From IMG/VR virus record IMGVR_UViG_3300047319_000011, positions 1-33,079 of that record: DNA of 33,079 bases. One strand, 5' to 3'. Shown here piece by piece: positions 1 through 7,380 of this stretch (the first letter of the stretch is position 1; each line of letters begins with the position of its first letter). The notes beneath the pieces are model-generated. The model was not told where the DNA came from. It did no database searches and was given only the letters and a program-made list of their open reading frames with translations. Source of the stretch: a virus. The translations under genes and the position numbers were made by a program.

Positions 1-32
1 GCGCGCAGCAGTGCCTCGGACGGGATACAACA

Positions 33-128
33 GGTGCAGAGTGGCCGGATTCGAACCGGCGAGCGAAGCTAGTCCTATGACCTCGCATACCAAACCTGTC
101 TAGGACGTCTCCTAGGCATTCACTCCAC
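33..128 (-). tRNA. tRNA-like element, anticodon not resolved
   Basis: Read on the minus strand, the 3' end has a canonical T-arm: GCCGG, loop TTCGAAT, CCGGC. It is followed by CACTCTGC, which pairs over 8 positions (two G-U) with GTGGAGTG at the 5' end. The 60 nt between acceptor and T-arm give the length of a class II tRNA (Leu, Ser, Tyr). I could not find a 5-bp stem with a 7-nt anticodon loop. Instead GTCCTAGAC pairs with GTC-A-TAGGAC around a 16-nt loop, and GCGAG in that loop can pair with CTCGC just before the T-arm, like a pseudoknot. No CCA is encoded in the expected place. It could be a divergent phage tRNA, a decayed tRNA, or a tRNA-like regulatory RNA. Confidence 0.45.
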
Positions 129-220
129 GTACAGACTACCGATTGTTAAGCGTGTTTACAGTCGCAAGCCTGTCGTCATAGTTAAATTAAATAGGATTCC
201 TACTGAAATTACGACTGGAA

Positions 221-964
221 TCAGGCCTGAATGGCTTGCAATTCTCGCTGCAATCCGTCCCAGTTTAGGCCCGGAGGAGAAATGCCAGAGTTGGCAAGCC
301 AGTCACGCGACACTACTGCATACGCCTCGTCGCAATACTTCTGCATGAAGGCATTCGTTACCTTGACGAGCTTGCCCCAGGTCACGATCGTGAAGGCGTC
401 TTCGTCGTAGGCAACAGCACAGATGGCATGGCCGCCCCAGCTATTCGGCTCGCTCAGGGCTTCAGGGGCACCGGGAACGACGTCCCAAACATTCTGGGTC
501 TGCGCCGTCAGAGGCAAAGCTACGCCCAGATAGACGCCGCCGAAATACTGCACCGATAGCCGAAGTTCGTTCAGATCGCGCGGGTTGAGCGACGCGAAGG
601 AAACCGTATCGGTGCCGATCGACGTCGGCACGCCAGCGAGGCTCCAATACCGAAGCACATCCATCTCGACAGCCCCTTCGTCGACCTTCGGATAGCCTGA
701 CGTAGCCGCATACAAAGCCAACGTTTCAGCGTCGGTCGGCTCGAAGTCAAAGCCGTTGTTGACCAGCCAGAGTTGAATCAGGTGATAGACGGCAGCTGCG
801 GTACAGCAACCATGGAGGTCGTTTGCAAGCATTCCCCACGACTTGACGGCCTTCGTCCAATCGACGGCTCGTGCAGCCTGCACTGACATCATGTGCTTCG
901 ACAGATGCGGCACGCGCGGGTCTGCCTTCGGCAATTGCTTGCCTAGTTTGAAATGTGCGTGCAT
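221..964 (-). CDS. Papain-fold (C1-like) cysteine peptidase homologue
   Basis: The 247-residue product resembles phage and bacterial proteins with a papain-like fold. An N-D-x-H-G-C-C-T segment at residues 48-55 fits the nucleophile region, SWGGHA at 175-180 fits the catalytic His, and TWG at 195-197 sits where papains carry N-S-W-G. The usual Asn therefore appears to be Thr, so activity is uncertain. There is no signal peptide. The ATG has GGAA about 8 nt upstream and begins 1 nt after the DUF1353 gene, so it is the last gene of the lysis-side run. Fold assignment is from motif memory, and the substrate is unknown. Confidence 0.6.
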   Translation of the reverse strand: MHAHFKLGKQLPKADPRVPHLSKHMMSVQAARAVDWTKAVKSWGMLANDLHGCCTAAAVYHLIQLWLVNNGFDFEPTDAETLALYAATSGYPKVDEGAVEMDVLRYWSLAGVPTSIGTDTVSFASLNPRDLNELRLSVQYFGGVYLGVALPLTAQTQNVWDVVPGAPEALSEPNSWGGHAICAVAYDEDAFTIVTWGKLVKVTNAFMQKYCDEAYAVVSRDWLANSGISPPGLNWDGLQRELQAIQA

Positions 965-965
965 G

Positions 966-1331
966 TCAGGGGTTCCAGTGAAGCCAGCCGAAGGCGCGCA
1001 CGCCGAGCCACATCGAATTGCGCGCGAACCACGAAACGCCCGTCACTGCCGAGGCTTCGCGAAGCACGGCATCGGCCATTGCGCGCGGGACGAGATGCGA
1101 CCCATAGAGGTAGTCATGGATCACAGACGCTTCGCTGGCTCGGTCACCAAAGAGCATGTAGGCGAGCGGAGCACGTGGCACCGAGGCGAAGTCAGTCACC
1201 ATGCCGGCAGGTGCCGTGATGGTCATCGCAGCGACGTCAGATTGATAGACAAGCGGCGCAGTCAAGCGCCACTTACCATCGTCCTGTCCGCTGGCGTTCT
1301 CGACCCTTAACTCGGACAGGAATGCACTCAC
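966..1331 (-). CDS. DUF1353 family protein
   Basis: This 121-residue protein has the DUF1353 pattern: a beta-rich N-terminus, A-G-M-V-T-D-F-A-S-V-P-R at residues 41-52, then VIHDYLYGS at about 69-77. The family is common near phage lysis and tail genes and has no proven function. The start is a GTG whose bases overlap the TGA of the upstream lipoprotein gene (GTGA). No Shine-Dalgarno is visible, so translation probably depends on coupling. The family call is firm; the role is unknown. Confidence 0.8.
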   Translation of the reverse strand: MSAFLSELRVENASGQDDGKWRLTAPLVYQSDVAAMTITAPAGMVTDFASVPRAPLAYMLFGDRASEASVIHDYLYGSHLVPRAMADAVLREASAVTGVSWFARNSMWLGVRAFGWLHWNP

Positions 1332-1756
1332 GATGCAACCGCGCCCGAAGCAGGAACGACCGGCGAACCGTACTGAAGCAACGCGGCCGACAGGGCCGTC
1401 TGGAATGCGATCAGGCCAATCTGCACAGTCATCTTCGCCGAGTCGTCAATCGGGATCAGAGCGATGACCTGGATCGCCGCAGGAATCGATGTGTTGATCA
1501 GGTTCGTGACGGTCGACGGATCGACGGATGCACTGGCGGCACAGACCGCGGCGTTATCGGTGACGAACTTGTCGAGCACCGCCTTTTGAACCGGGTCGGT
1601 CGTCATTGCGGCAACGGACATTGCAGTCGGCTGGACGACCGAGCAAGCCTTAGCGACTTGCGCCTGGAAGGTCGCGGCATTCTGGGTGACGGATGCGCAA
1701 CCGGCGAAAGCGAGCGCGGCGAAGCCTGCCGCAAGCAGCATGGAGAAGCGTTTCAT
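1328..1756 (-). CDS. Phage lipoprotein
   Basis: The 142-residue product starts MKRFSMLLAAGFAALAFAGC: two charged residues, a hydrophobic segment, and Cys20 in a lipobox-like F-A-G-C. It is therefore probably exported and lipidated at Cys20. The rest is Ala/Val/Thr-rich with two more cysteines (38, 72). I recognise no domain. The reading frame stays open further upstream, but this ATG has AAGGAAATC just ahead and gives a clean signal peptide. It lies between the holin-like gene and DUF1353. A spanin-like or outer-membrane role is possible but not shown, and there is no paired Rz-type gene. Confidence 0.75.
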   Translation of the reverse strand: MKRFSMLLAAGFAALAFAGCASVTQNAATFQAQVAKACSVVQPTAMSVAAMTTDPVQKAVLDKFVTDNAAVCAASASVDPSTVTNLINTSIPAAIQVIALIPIDDSAKMTVQIGLIAFQTALSAALLQYGSPVVPASGAVAS

Positions 1757-1785
1757 GTGATTTCCTTCAGTGAGAAGCGGAGGGG

Positions 1786-2007
1786 TTACTGCGCGGGCGG
1801 AGTAGTGGGCTGCTTGCTTGCAGAACGTGCGGCCAAATAGTTGAGCGCGTAATGCGAGCCAGCCACCAGAAGACCGGCGACCAGAGACGAAACGCTCGGC
1901 GGCACCGGAACGTGAAAGGCGAGACCGAGAGCCCATTCGACAGCGGGCATGAGAGTGGCAGTCGAGATGGCGACGCCACCGGTGACGACGGCTGAGGTTT
2001 GGTTCAT
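1786..2007 (-). CDS. Holin-like small membrane protein
   Basis: The 73-residue protein has two likely membrane segments, about residues 6-30 and 39-60, and a short polar tail ending in TTPPAQ. Size, topology and neighbours (HNH gene upstream, lipoprotein downstream) fit a phage holin, which forms lesions in the inner membrane so the endolysin can reach the wall. A clear AAGGAA lies 6 nt before the ATG. The lysozyme gene is not adjacent but about 2.7 kb upstream, and a second membrane protein lies next to it, so which of the two is the holin is open. Confidence 0.6.
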   Translation of the reverse strand: MNQTSAVVTGGVAISTATLMPAVEWALGLAFHVPVPPSVSSLVAGLLVAGSHYALNYLAARSASKQPTTPPAQ

Positions 2008-2009
2008 TG

Positions 2010-2369
2010 CTATTCCTTGTCGGACAAAGGACGGTTCTTGAGCTTGCCGAGCCAGATCGCGGCATCGAGCAAGACGTCAACGTTGAAGCTGCGGAAGCTA
2101 CCTAGGTGACCGAACCAGAGGTGGCACGAAACGCCGTTCTTCTTCGATTCGCAGAGCGTCACGAGATTGGACGGGTCGAGCTCAAGGTCTGGATGAAGGT
2201 GAAAAGGCCGCTTGTGATGAACCTCTAACTTGTCGGTTCCACCACAAACAGCACACGTCGGATGCAGCGCCAGGTGCTGCTTGCGCACTGTGGGCCAATG
2301 CCCCGAGCGTGCAGCAGTGATCGGATGCTTGCCTTTAGCAGCATCGACTAGGTGTTTTACGATGGGCAT
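2010..2369 (-). CDS. HNH endonuclease
   Basis: The 119-residue protein has CAVCGG at residues 39-44 (zinc knuckle), LEVHHKRPF at 48-56 (first HH), PSNLVTLC at about 66-73 (N) and a later Cys-His segment (SCHLWFGH). This is the phage HNH nuclease pattern, with a metal-dependent nicking or cleaving active site. Such proteins often aid packaging in phages that have cohesive ends, but those usually lie beside the terminase, whereas this one is near the lysis genes. The only in-frame ATG at the N-terminus directly follows a hairpin and T-tract and has no Shine-Dalgarno; no better in-frame start is apparent. Confidence 0.85.
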   Translation of the reverse strand: MPIVKHLVDAAKGKHPITAARSGHWPTVRKQHLALHPTCAVCGGTDKLEVHHKRPFHLHPDLELDPSNLVTLCESKKNGVSCHLWFGHLGSFRSFNVDVLLDAAIWLGKLKNRPLSDKE

Positions 2370-2392
2370 AAAAAAGCCCGCAGAGCGCGGGC
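2370..2392 (-). terminator. Intrinsic terminator before the HNH gene
   Basis: On the minus strand GCCCGC and GCGGGC form a 6-bp stem around a 5-nt loop, followed by six T. It lies 20 nt after the stop of the fibre adaptor gene, and its T-tract runs straight into the ATG of the HNH gene. Confidence 0.75.
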
Positions 2393-2413
2393 CTCATAAG
2401 GAGTGTGACTGGA

Positions 2414-2698
2414 TCAGGTGACCTGAAACAGGAACCACTTTCTATTCGTGGCGCCCGTGCTATCGGTGATGACGCAAGCGATTTCGTAGGCGACGCCGGT
2501 AGTTCCACCAGATAGCCAGAACACGACCTGAGTCCCTTCGATGACTCCCGCTTGCGATAGCGTGATGCCGGTCGGAACGGTGATCGTTGCCTGCGTCAGC
2601 GTTGCGCCGAGCGCCAGCTCGGCAGCCCACTCGAACGCATAGGGAAGGTTCGCTATCGGGTCTTTCGGCGAGATGCGATTGTTTGGAAGGCCAACCAT
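2414..2698 (-). CDS. Phage fibre-tail adaptor-like protein
   Basis: The roughly 94-residue product begins MVGLPNNRISPKDP. It contains AELALGATLTQATITVPTG and TQVVFWLSGGT, the pattern of small Ig-like phage proteins called fibre-tail adaptors: D-P, a W-region, G-x-T-I-x-x-A-x-x-x-V-P, then W-L-S-G-G. These are thought to link fibres to the tail. An ATG 33 nt further upstream exists, but the chosen ATG has AGGAAC 7 nt ahead. The gene follows the repeat-rich fibre-like gene, which fits the role. A hairpin terminator follows. Confidence 0.65.
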   Translation of the reverse strand: MVGLPNNRISPKDPIANLPYAFEWAAELALGATLTQATITVPTGITLSQAGVIEGTQVVFWLSGGTTGVAYEIACVITDSTGATNRKWFLFQVT

Positions 2699-2723
2699 GG
2701 TTAGTTCCTGGCCGTGCGGCCTG

Positions 2724-4229
2724 TTATCCAACTTTGAACACTCGCGTCTCAGGCGGCACGACGTATGTCCGTGTTTCTCCAGCCACCGTGAATAGACGGT
2801 TCTCTGCGTAGACGTGGAAGATCGCCGGGTTGACGTCGGCTGAGGTGATGACGCCGGTAGCGATGCAGACGTTTGGTTGCTGAGTGCTGGCAGCGGCGCC
2901 GACTATTGGCGCGAGAATGACTTCGCCAGTTGCAGTGGACGTATTGACTTGCTGAACACTCGCTGCGGAGCCCGACACTCGAACAGCGCCGCTGGCCGAA
3001 CTGGAGTTGGCCGCCTGAAGTGATGTAGCCGACCCGGCGACAGCAACCACGCCCGCAGACAGCGCGACATTCTTGCTCTGCGTCGAAGCGCCGCCACCCG
3101 AGACAGCGATGCTGCCCGATGCCGCAGAAACGTTCGGTTCTTGAGTGCTCGCGGCACTGCCTTGAACGACGTTGCCGATCGCGCCCGAAGCGCTCGATAT
3201 ATTCGGCGCCTGGATGCTTGATGCTGCGCCAGTAAGCGCAACCGATCCCGATGCTGCCGAGACATTCGTCGACTGCAAAGACGAGCTTGAGCCGGACACA
3301 CGAACAGAGCCGACCGCATTGCCGGTGTTAGGCGCCTGATTCGACGCCGCGGCACCGCCTACAATGCCCGCGCCGGCAGCAACGCTGGTGTTCGCCGCTT
3401 GGGCCGAAGCCGCCGCGCCAGATATGCGGACAGAGCCCGAGGCAGACGAAGCGTTGGCGGCCTGCGTACTTGCAGCAGAACCGACGATCGCAATAGAGCC
3501 GCTCGCCGACGCAGCGTTCTTTGCCTGCGTACTGACCGACGATCCAGAAACCGAAATTGAGCCGGCAGCAGACGATACGTTGGGCGCCTGCGTCGATGCA
3601 CCCGAGCCAGTAACCGGACTAGTGCTTGCGAGATAATTGGCACTCTGCAACGTTGCGTTGCAGAAATTTCCGGCACCAGCGTTGACGGTCGTCAGTGTGA
3701 CCGCAAGAGTGAGCGTTTGGCTCGCACTGTTCGCGCTATACGTCAGCGTCGTGAGGTAGTCGGCAGATGCGCCAGCCGCAACGCCAGTAGGTGTGTGAGT
3801 AACCGCAGTGGCACTACCGTCCGACAGTGTGGCGACCAGTTTCGCCGCAGCAGTATTCGCCCCGGTGTCGCCGCCGTACAGCCCCCACGCAATGACAACT
3901 GTGCGCGTCGTGGTATCGGCGGGGACGGTGAACTGGAACCCGTTGCCGACAACCGCTGAACCTGACGCCGGAGCAAAGATGCCGTCGCCGCTTGTGGCGC
4001 TGGCGGTCGGGGTGCCATCTGTCCACGTGATGCTGCGTACGTCGGGCCCGTAACCGGCAAGCGTAACGCCGGTTCCGATCGCGGTAGGCAGAGAAATGGT
4101 CGAGCCGCCGCCACTCTTTCGGTTCGGGCTCGTCGCGCTTTGCGGGAACTGAATCCAGTCAGTCTGTACGGGCGAACTGAGATTGACGGCGGATGAATTT
4201 ACAGCAGTGGAGCCGGATAGGCTTCCCAT
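2724..4229 (-). CDS. Repeat-rich fibre-like structural protein
   Basis: The 501-residue protein has three parts. Residues 1-200 look like beta-sandwich domains rich in T, S, G and A. Residues 208-462 hold 12 tandem repeats of about 21 residues with a pattern G-[SA]-x-x-S-x-Q-x-x-N-x-x-x-A-x-G-x-[VI]. Residues 475-501 repeat a short R-x-[FY]-x-V-P/A-x-E unit common at the C-termini of phage virion proteins. Composition and context suggest an extended beta-structured fibre or virion surface protein. No enzyme motif is seen. The overlap with the adaptor gene downstream suggests one unit. The exact family is not recognised. Confidence 0.6.
   Translation of the reverse strand: MGSLSGSTAVNSSAVNLSSPVQTDWIQFPQSATSPNRKSGGGSTISLPTAIGTGVTLAGYGPDVRSITWTDGTPTASATSGDGIFAPASGSAVVGNGFQFTVPADTTTRTVVIAWGLYGGDTGANTAAAKLVATLSDGSATAVTHTPTGVAAGASADYLTTLTYSANSASQTLTLAVTLTTVNAGAGNFCNATLQSANYLASTSPVTGSGASTQAPNVSSAAGSISVSGSSVSTQAKNAASASGSIAIVGSAASTQAANASSASGSVRISGAAASAQAANTSVAAGAGIVGGAAASNQAPNTGNAVGSVRVSGSSSSLQSTNVSAASGSVALTGAASSIQAPNISSASGAIGNVVQGSAASTQEPNVSAASGSIAVSGGGASTQSKNVALSAGVVAVAGSATSLQAANSSSASGAVRVSGSAASVQQVNTSTATGEVILAPIVGAAASTQQPNVCIATGVITSADVNPAIFHVYAENRLFTVAGETRTYVVPPETRVFKVG
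2844..3608 (-). repeat. 12 tandem ~63-bp coding repeats
   Basis: The DNA encodes 12 degenerate repeats of 19-24 residues inside the fibre-like protein. The conserved Gln-x-x-Asn and Ala-x-Gly positions recur every 21 residues on average. The repeats differ in sequence and length (some carry 1-3 extra residues), so they are long diverged, not a recent slippage expansion. Confidence 0.85.
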
Positions 4230-4249
4230 GCGAGCCCCCGGTTACTTGA

Positions 4250-4663
4250 TCAGTTGCCGTTGGTCAGCGTGAAGCTGGAGATCGAGACTGTTTGGCCGGT
4301 AGCGATCGACGCTGAGCCGGTGAAATTCAGGTCGGCGCCCGATGTGCCAACGCTGCCGTCAATCAGAGCCGTGCCGCCCGAGGTCGTGAAGCGATACCAG
4401 GTCGCCGCAGTGCCTGCGCCGGCGCCTGCCGTGCCCGTGCCATTAGCGATCGCGCCTACCGTAAGCACCCCAGCAGATGCAGTGCCGAAGGTCGCCGCGC
4501 ACGTATGGGTCGAAAGAGCCACCTGCGACGTGACCGCAGTGTCTGGCGATGCGGGCTGCGTGCCGCTGTACAGGGTGAGAACAGCCGATGCGCCTGCCGC
4601 CGTCGAAATGGCGGTCTGTTGCGAGGTCTTCAGTGCAGCCGAGTACTTCAGGTTCGATGCCAT
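4250..4663 (-). CDS. Small phage virion-type protein of unknown function
   Basis: The 137-residue protein matches the style of a common phage protein family: an N-terminal LKYSAALKTSQQTAI, then LTLYSGTQPASPDTAV, a Gly/Ala/Thr-rich centre, WYRFTTSGG, IDGSVGTSGADL, and a C-terminal GQTVSISSFTLTNGN. I know these as small beta-rich proteins encoded beside fibre genes, without an established function. It lies just before the repeat-rich fibre-like gene and after a terminator hairpin, so it may start a transcription unit. No signal peptide or membrane segment is seen. Confidence 0.65.
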   Translation of the reverse strand: MASNLKYSAALKTSQQTAISTAAGASAVLTLYSGTQPASPDTAVTSQVALSTHTCAATFGTASAGVLTVGAIANGTGTAGAGAGTAATWYRFTTSGGTALIDGSVGTSGADLNFTGSASIATGQTVSISSFTLTNGN

Positions 4664-4677
4664 TCGGGCTCCAGAAA

Positions 4678-4701
4678 CGAAAACGCCCGCACACGGCGGG
4701 C
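4678..4701 (-). terminator. Intrinsic terminator
   Basis: Minus-strand GCCCGC and GCGGGC form a 6-bp stem with a 5-nt loop, followed by GTTTTCGTTTC. It lies between the lysozyme gene and the next gene of the fibre-adaptor cluster. Confidence 0.65.
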
Positions 4702-4722
4702 TGGATAAGTTTTATGCGTGAG

Positions 4723-4745
4723 ACGAATATTTGACGATTATTCGT
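4723..4745. repeat. AT-rich inverted repeat ACGAATA-N9-TATTCGT
   Basis: A perfect 7-bp inverted repeat with a 9-bp centre lies just after the lysozyme gene. It may be a weak hairpin or a protein-binding palindrome. No gene start lies close enough to assign an operator role. Confidence 0.4.
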
Positions 4746-4756
4746 TTGGCAGATAT

Positions 4757-5203
4757 TTACGCGGGCATCAGCCCGGTCTCCATTGCCGTGCACAGGCGTA
4801 CAGCTCGATCGCCTACCTGGCCATACCAGTCGCTGGCCTTCATTCCGGCAGCAGCGACGGCATACGAACCCCGCTGCATGGCCGCAAGCGTGTTCTTGAA
4901 GCCAAGTAATTTACCGATACCGAGGTTGAAGCACATGTTCGCAATGACGCGCTGGCGAACCTCGTCGAGCTGGCGCCACCAAGGAAGGTTTCGGTCCAGA
5001 TTGGCGAACGTGTCGGCGATGTCTTGCTCGAGCAGTTGCGTGACCTGTGCTGGCGTCAACGGGTAGGCCCAGTTCGACGGCAAAGGCTTGGCTTGCAGGT
5101 TGTGGCCGACGCCGGTTGTCTGAATGCCTTTGGTGTCCTTGTACGGCCAGTAGCGCACGCCTTCATCGCGGCGCAGTTCGGCCTCGAGAAGTGTGGTGTT
5201 CAT
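4757..5203 (-). CDS. Endolysin, T4-type lysozyme (GH24 muramidase)
   Basis: The 148-residue enzyme should cleave the MurNAc-GlcNAc bond of peptidoglycan at lysis. The GH24 catalytic triad is readable near the N-terminus: Glu14 in RRDEGVR, Asp23 in YKDTKG and Thr29 in TTGVGH. Further landmarks are VRQRVIANMCFNLG at about 95-108 and the C-terminal WYGQVGDRAVRL helix. There is no signal peptide or SAR-type anchor, so it needs a holin. The start ATG overlaps the TGA of the upstream membrane-protein gene, which indicates coupled translation; a longer open frame upstream is ignored. Confidence 0.92.
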   Translation of the reverse strand: MNTTLLEAELRRDEGVRYWPYKDTKGIQTTGVGHNLQAKPLPSNWAYPLTPAQVTQLLEQDIADTFANLDRNLPWWRQLDEVRQRVIANMCFNLGIGKLLGFKNTLAAMQRGSYAVAAAGMKASDWYGQVGDRAVRLCTAMETGLMPA

Positions 5204-5502
5204 CCTTGCCCCGGCCAGCGACCATGCATAAGACCCCAGACCGCCGCCGCAAACGCGATGAACGGGCCAAACCACACAACCAGTTTCCGAAGCACCCGCC
5301 CGGTCGCCGTGAAGAATCCAATCCCACCCTTGGCGAGCTTCAGCAGCTCGACCAGTTCCTGAGTGTTCGACTCAACACGCAACGTCGCCTCAGTGTTTGC
5401 CGATAGCTCGCCACGCCAGTCAAAGACCTGTTGCTCGATCGTGCTCATGCGTTGCTCCAGGGCGGTGATACGGTCATCGCCGTGCGGGTGTGGATGGTTC
5501 AA
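5200..5502 (-). CDS. Coiled-coil membrane protein, candidate holin
   Basis: The 100-residue protein has a His-rich N-terminus, a heptad-like helix (ITALEQRMSTIEQQV, then further to about residue 55), and one hydrophobic segment at about 70-92 (VVWFGPFIAFAAAVWGL). Proteins of this layout often sit directly before phage endolysins and are annotated as holins or hypothetical membrane proteins. ATG of this start has no Shine-Dalgarno; an internal ATG at 5448 has GGAG 7 nt ahead and would give 82 residues. The heptads run across both, so I keep the longer form. The stop overlaps the lysozyme start. Confidence 0.6.
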   Translation of the reverse strand: MNHPHPHGDDRITALEQRMSTIEQQVFDWRGELSANTEATLRVESNTQELVELLKLAKGGIGFFTATGRVLRKLVVWFGPFIAFAAAVWGLMHGRWPGQG

Positions 5503-5521
5503 AGGAGTGGCCCCGGAAATG

Positions 5522-5545
5522 AAAAAAGCCGCTCGAGGGCGGCTT
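5522..5545 (-). terminator. Intrinsic terminator
   Basis: AAGCCGC pairs with GCGGCTT around a 6-nt loop, with a T-tract on the minus strand. It lies upstream of the coiled-coil membrane gene and so insulates the lysis pair from transcription coming through the membrane-protein gene. Confidence 0.75.
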
Positions 5546-5564
5546 ATGGTCTGGTCTGAATGTT

Positions 5565-5588
5565 AAAAACCGCCCGGAGGCGGTTTAA
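5565..5588 (-). terminator. Intrinsic terminator with UCCG tetraloop
   Basis: AAACCGCC and GGCGGTTT form an 8-bp stem. Read on the minus strand the loop is UCCG closed by C-G, an UNCG-type tetraloop, with a T-tract. It lies about 25 nt after the stop of the membrane-protein gene. The A-rich and T-rich flanks may allow weak function in both directions. Confidence 0.85.
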
Positions 5589-5613
5589 AGCGGATGTGTG
5601 CGCTTTGTTCTGG

Positions 5614-7380
5614 TTAGTGCTGTGTATCGAACCACCATTTTGGGACGGCCACGGAATCGCCAGCTGGATTCATCGGTTTGGGAATGTCGCGCACCGAGAT
5701 GTTCGAATAGCGGTTGAACGCGGTGTTGAAGGTCTCGGCGTCGACCTTGTCGCGAAACTGATTCCAGAAGTGCCATTGCGGGACGGCGGTCGTGTAGGCG
5801 ATCGACTTGAACCCGAGCCCGTTCTGCACCGCCGCAGGGAAAAACTGCTTCACGAGATACCCAGTTTTCGGATCCACTGCGTCACGCATCTGCGCCATGA
5901 CGGGCGTGTCTTCACGGTTGAAGATCGGCCACGCCTGCTGCAACGGGTTGAACCGGCCAATGACCAGCGCCACGGTCACGAGTGACGCGGCAAGCAGCGG
6001 CACGGCTGGGTCGATCTTCGTGTGGCGCGCGACCAGATAGGCGGCAACGGCGAACGGGATGATCAGCAGGTCGATCAGGTTCGGCCAGAACGGGACTTCG
6101 GAGCGGGCCTTTGTCAGCATCCATCCGATCACTACCAGTGAAACGAAAGCCACGATACGCGCAGGCTTTACGGAATAGCCAAGGCGTGTCACCACATGCA
6201 CGACGAAGAAAAGCAGCAGCAAGCCCTGTGCGTACTGCATCCGGCTTGGGTGGACGTTCTCCCACAGCAGGAGTCGGCCAATGCTCGACGGGATCGGCAG
6301 CAGTTCCCACGCCAGCATCATTGCGAGCGCGACGCCGAGAATGAGCGAACGCCGCAAAAACACGCGGTCTTTCACCGCGGCCGGCAGGTTGCGATAGTTC
6401 GCGAAACATATGGCCAGCAGGACGAAGAACACACCGAACGTGGCGGATTCGCAGATGTTCGAATTCGGCACCAGTTCATGAAAATGCCCATCGAACATCG
6501 AGAAGGGGAACAGTTGCGAGATAGCCTGGCGCAAACCGATACCGGCGCCCGAGAAGGCGCGGCCACCCGGATACAGCGTCTTCATCGTGGCGAGCAGATA
6601 GTCCTTCAGGTAGAGCGCGGTGGTCGCAGATGCTGCACCGGCCGCGACTACTAGCCCGGCGAACGGCACGGGCCGCATCCACTCCTTTCCGTACACGATG
6701 ACGAATACCGCACCGACGAAGGCCAGCGACACGATGTACGGGGGATAAAACATCTCGATCATCATGCCGGTGAGCAGCCAGTAGAACAGCAGCAGTCGGC
6801 CCCACTTCGGAATGCGGTGCACGAATAGAACAGCCATCGCCGCGCCGTAGAGCGCGAACAGCACGCCCTTGTCGGTCCACCAGAACTGTGAGTAGGCGGT
6901 GAAGTACGAGCAGAAAGCCAGCAGGACGGACGCCGCGCGACCGGCGCCTATGACCCGGAACAGGTACGTGTAGCCAAGGATGAACAGGGCGAATACGGCG
7001 AAGTAGTGGAAGGAGAATGCGTAGGCCGGGTTGACGAAGCGGTACAGCATCATCGTCGGCTTGAAGAACCAGCCCCAGTCGTTGATCGGCACCGCGAACG
7101 CGATGCGCATATCATCGTTGTAGGGCGACGTCTTGTTATAACGCTCGAAGTGATTGTTGACCGATCCCGCAGTCAACGATGTGATGACCGCCCACTCATC
7201 CGACCGGATCGGGCGAGGCTCGCCAGCCACGATGCCGGTGTCCTTTGCGTGGAGCACCTGTAGCATAAGTCCGTACGACGAGGGTGACCATGTTTGCGAG
7301 ACGTACACCACGCCCAGAAGCGCAATGGCGATCGGGAGCAACCATCGAAACGTGCAAAAACGCTTGATATATGTTGGCAT
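5614..7380 (-). CDS. Multi-spanning membrane protein, probable surface-glycan conversion gene
   Basis: The 588-residue protein has about a dozen hydrophobic segments beginning at residues 12-28. It has a large extracytoplasmic loop with G-E-P-R-P-I-R-S-D-E-W after the first segment and a soluble C-terminal tail of about 100 residues. The R-S-D-E-W loop and topology resemble bacterial membrane proteins of the GT-C/YfhO-like kind linked to surface polysaccharides. It has no counterpart in virion assembly and sits between a terminator and an untranslated gap. I infer a cargo gene changing the host O-antigen or a similar glycan, as phages do to block superinfection. The ATG has a weak ribosome site, so the start is uncertain. 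Confidence 0.65.
   Translation of the reverse strand: MPTYIKRFCTFRWLLPIAIALLGVVYVSQTWSPSSYGLMLQVLHAKDTGIVAGEPRPIRSDEWAVITSLTAGSVNNHFERYNKTSPYNDDMRIAFAVPINDWGWFFKPTMMLYRFVNPAYAFSFHYFAVFALFILGYTYLFRVIGAGRAASVLLAFCSYFTAYSQFWWTDKGVLFALYGAAMAVLFVHRIPKWGRLLLFYWLLTGMMIEMFYPPYIVSLAFVGAVFVIVYGKEWMRPVPFAGLVVAAGAASATTALYLKDYLLATMKTLYPGGRAFSGAGIGLRQAISQLFPFSMFDGHFHELVPNSNICESATFGVFFVLLAICFANYRNLPAAVKDRVFLRRSLILGVALAMMLAWELLPIPSSIGRLLLWENVHPSRMQYAQGLLLLFFVVHVVTRLGYSVKPARIVAFVSLVVIGWMLTKARSEVPFWPNLIDLLIIPFAVAAYLVARHTKIDPAVPLLAASLVTVALVIGRFNPLQQAWPIFNREDTPVMAQMRDAVDPKTGYLVKQFFPAAVQNGLGFKSIAYTTAVPQWHFWNQFRDKVDAETFNTAFNRYSNISVRDIPKPMNPAGDSVAVPKWWFDTQH

Noticed and set aside
2844-3608. Regular repeats that might look like a CRISPR array
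   Set aside because: The units have no identical repeats or unique spacers and stay in one reading frame; they are protein repeats.
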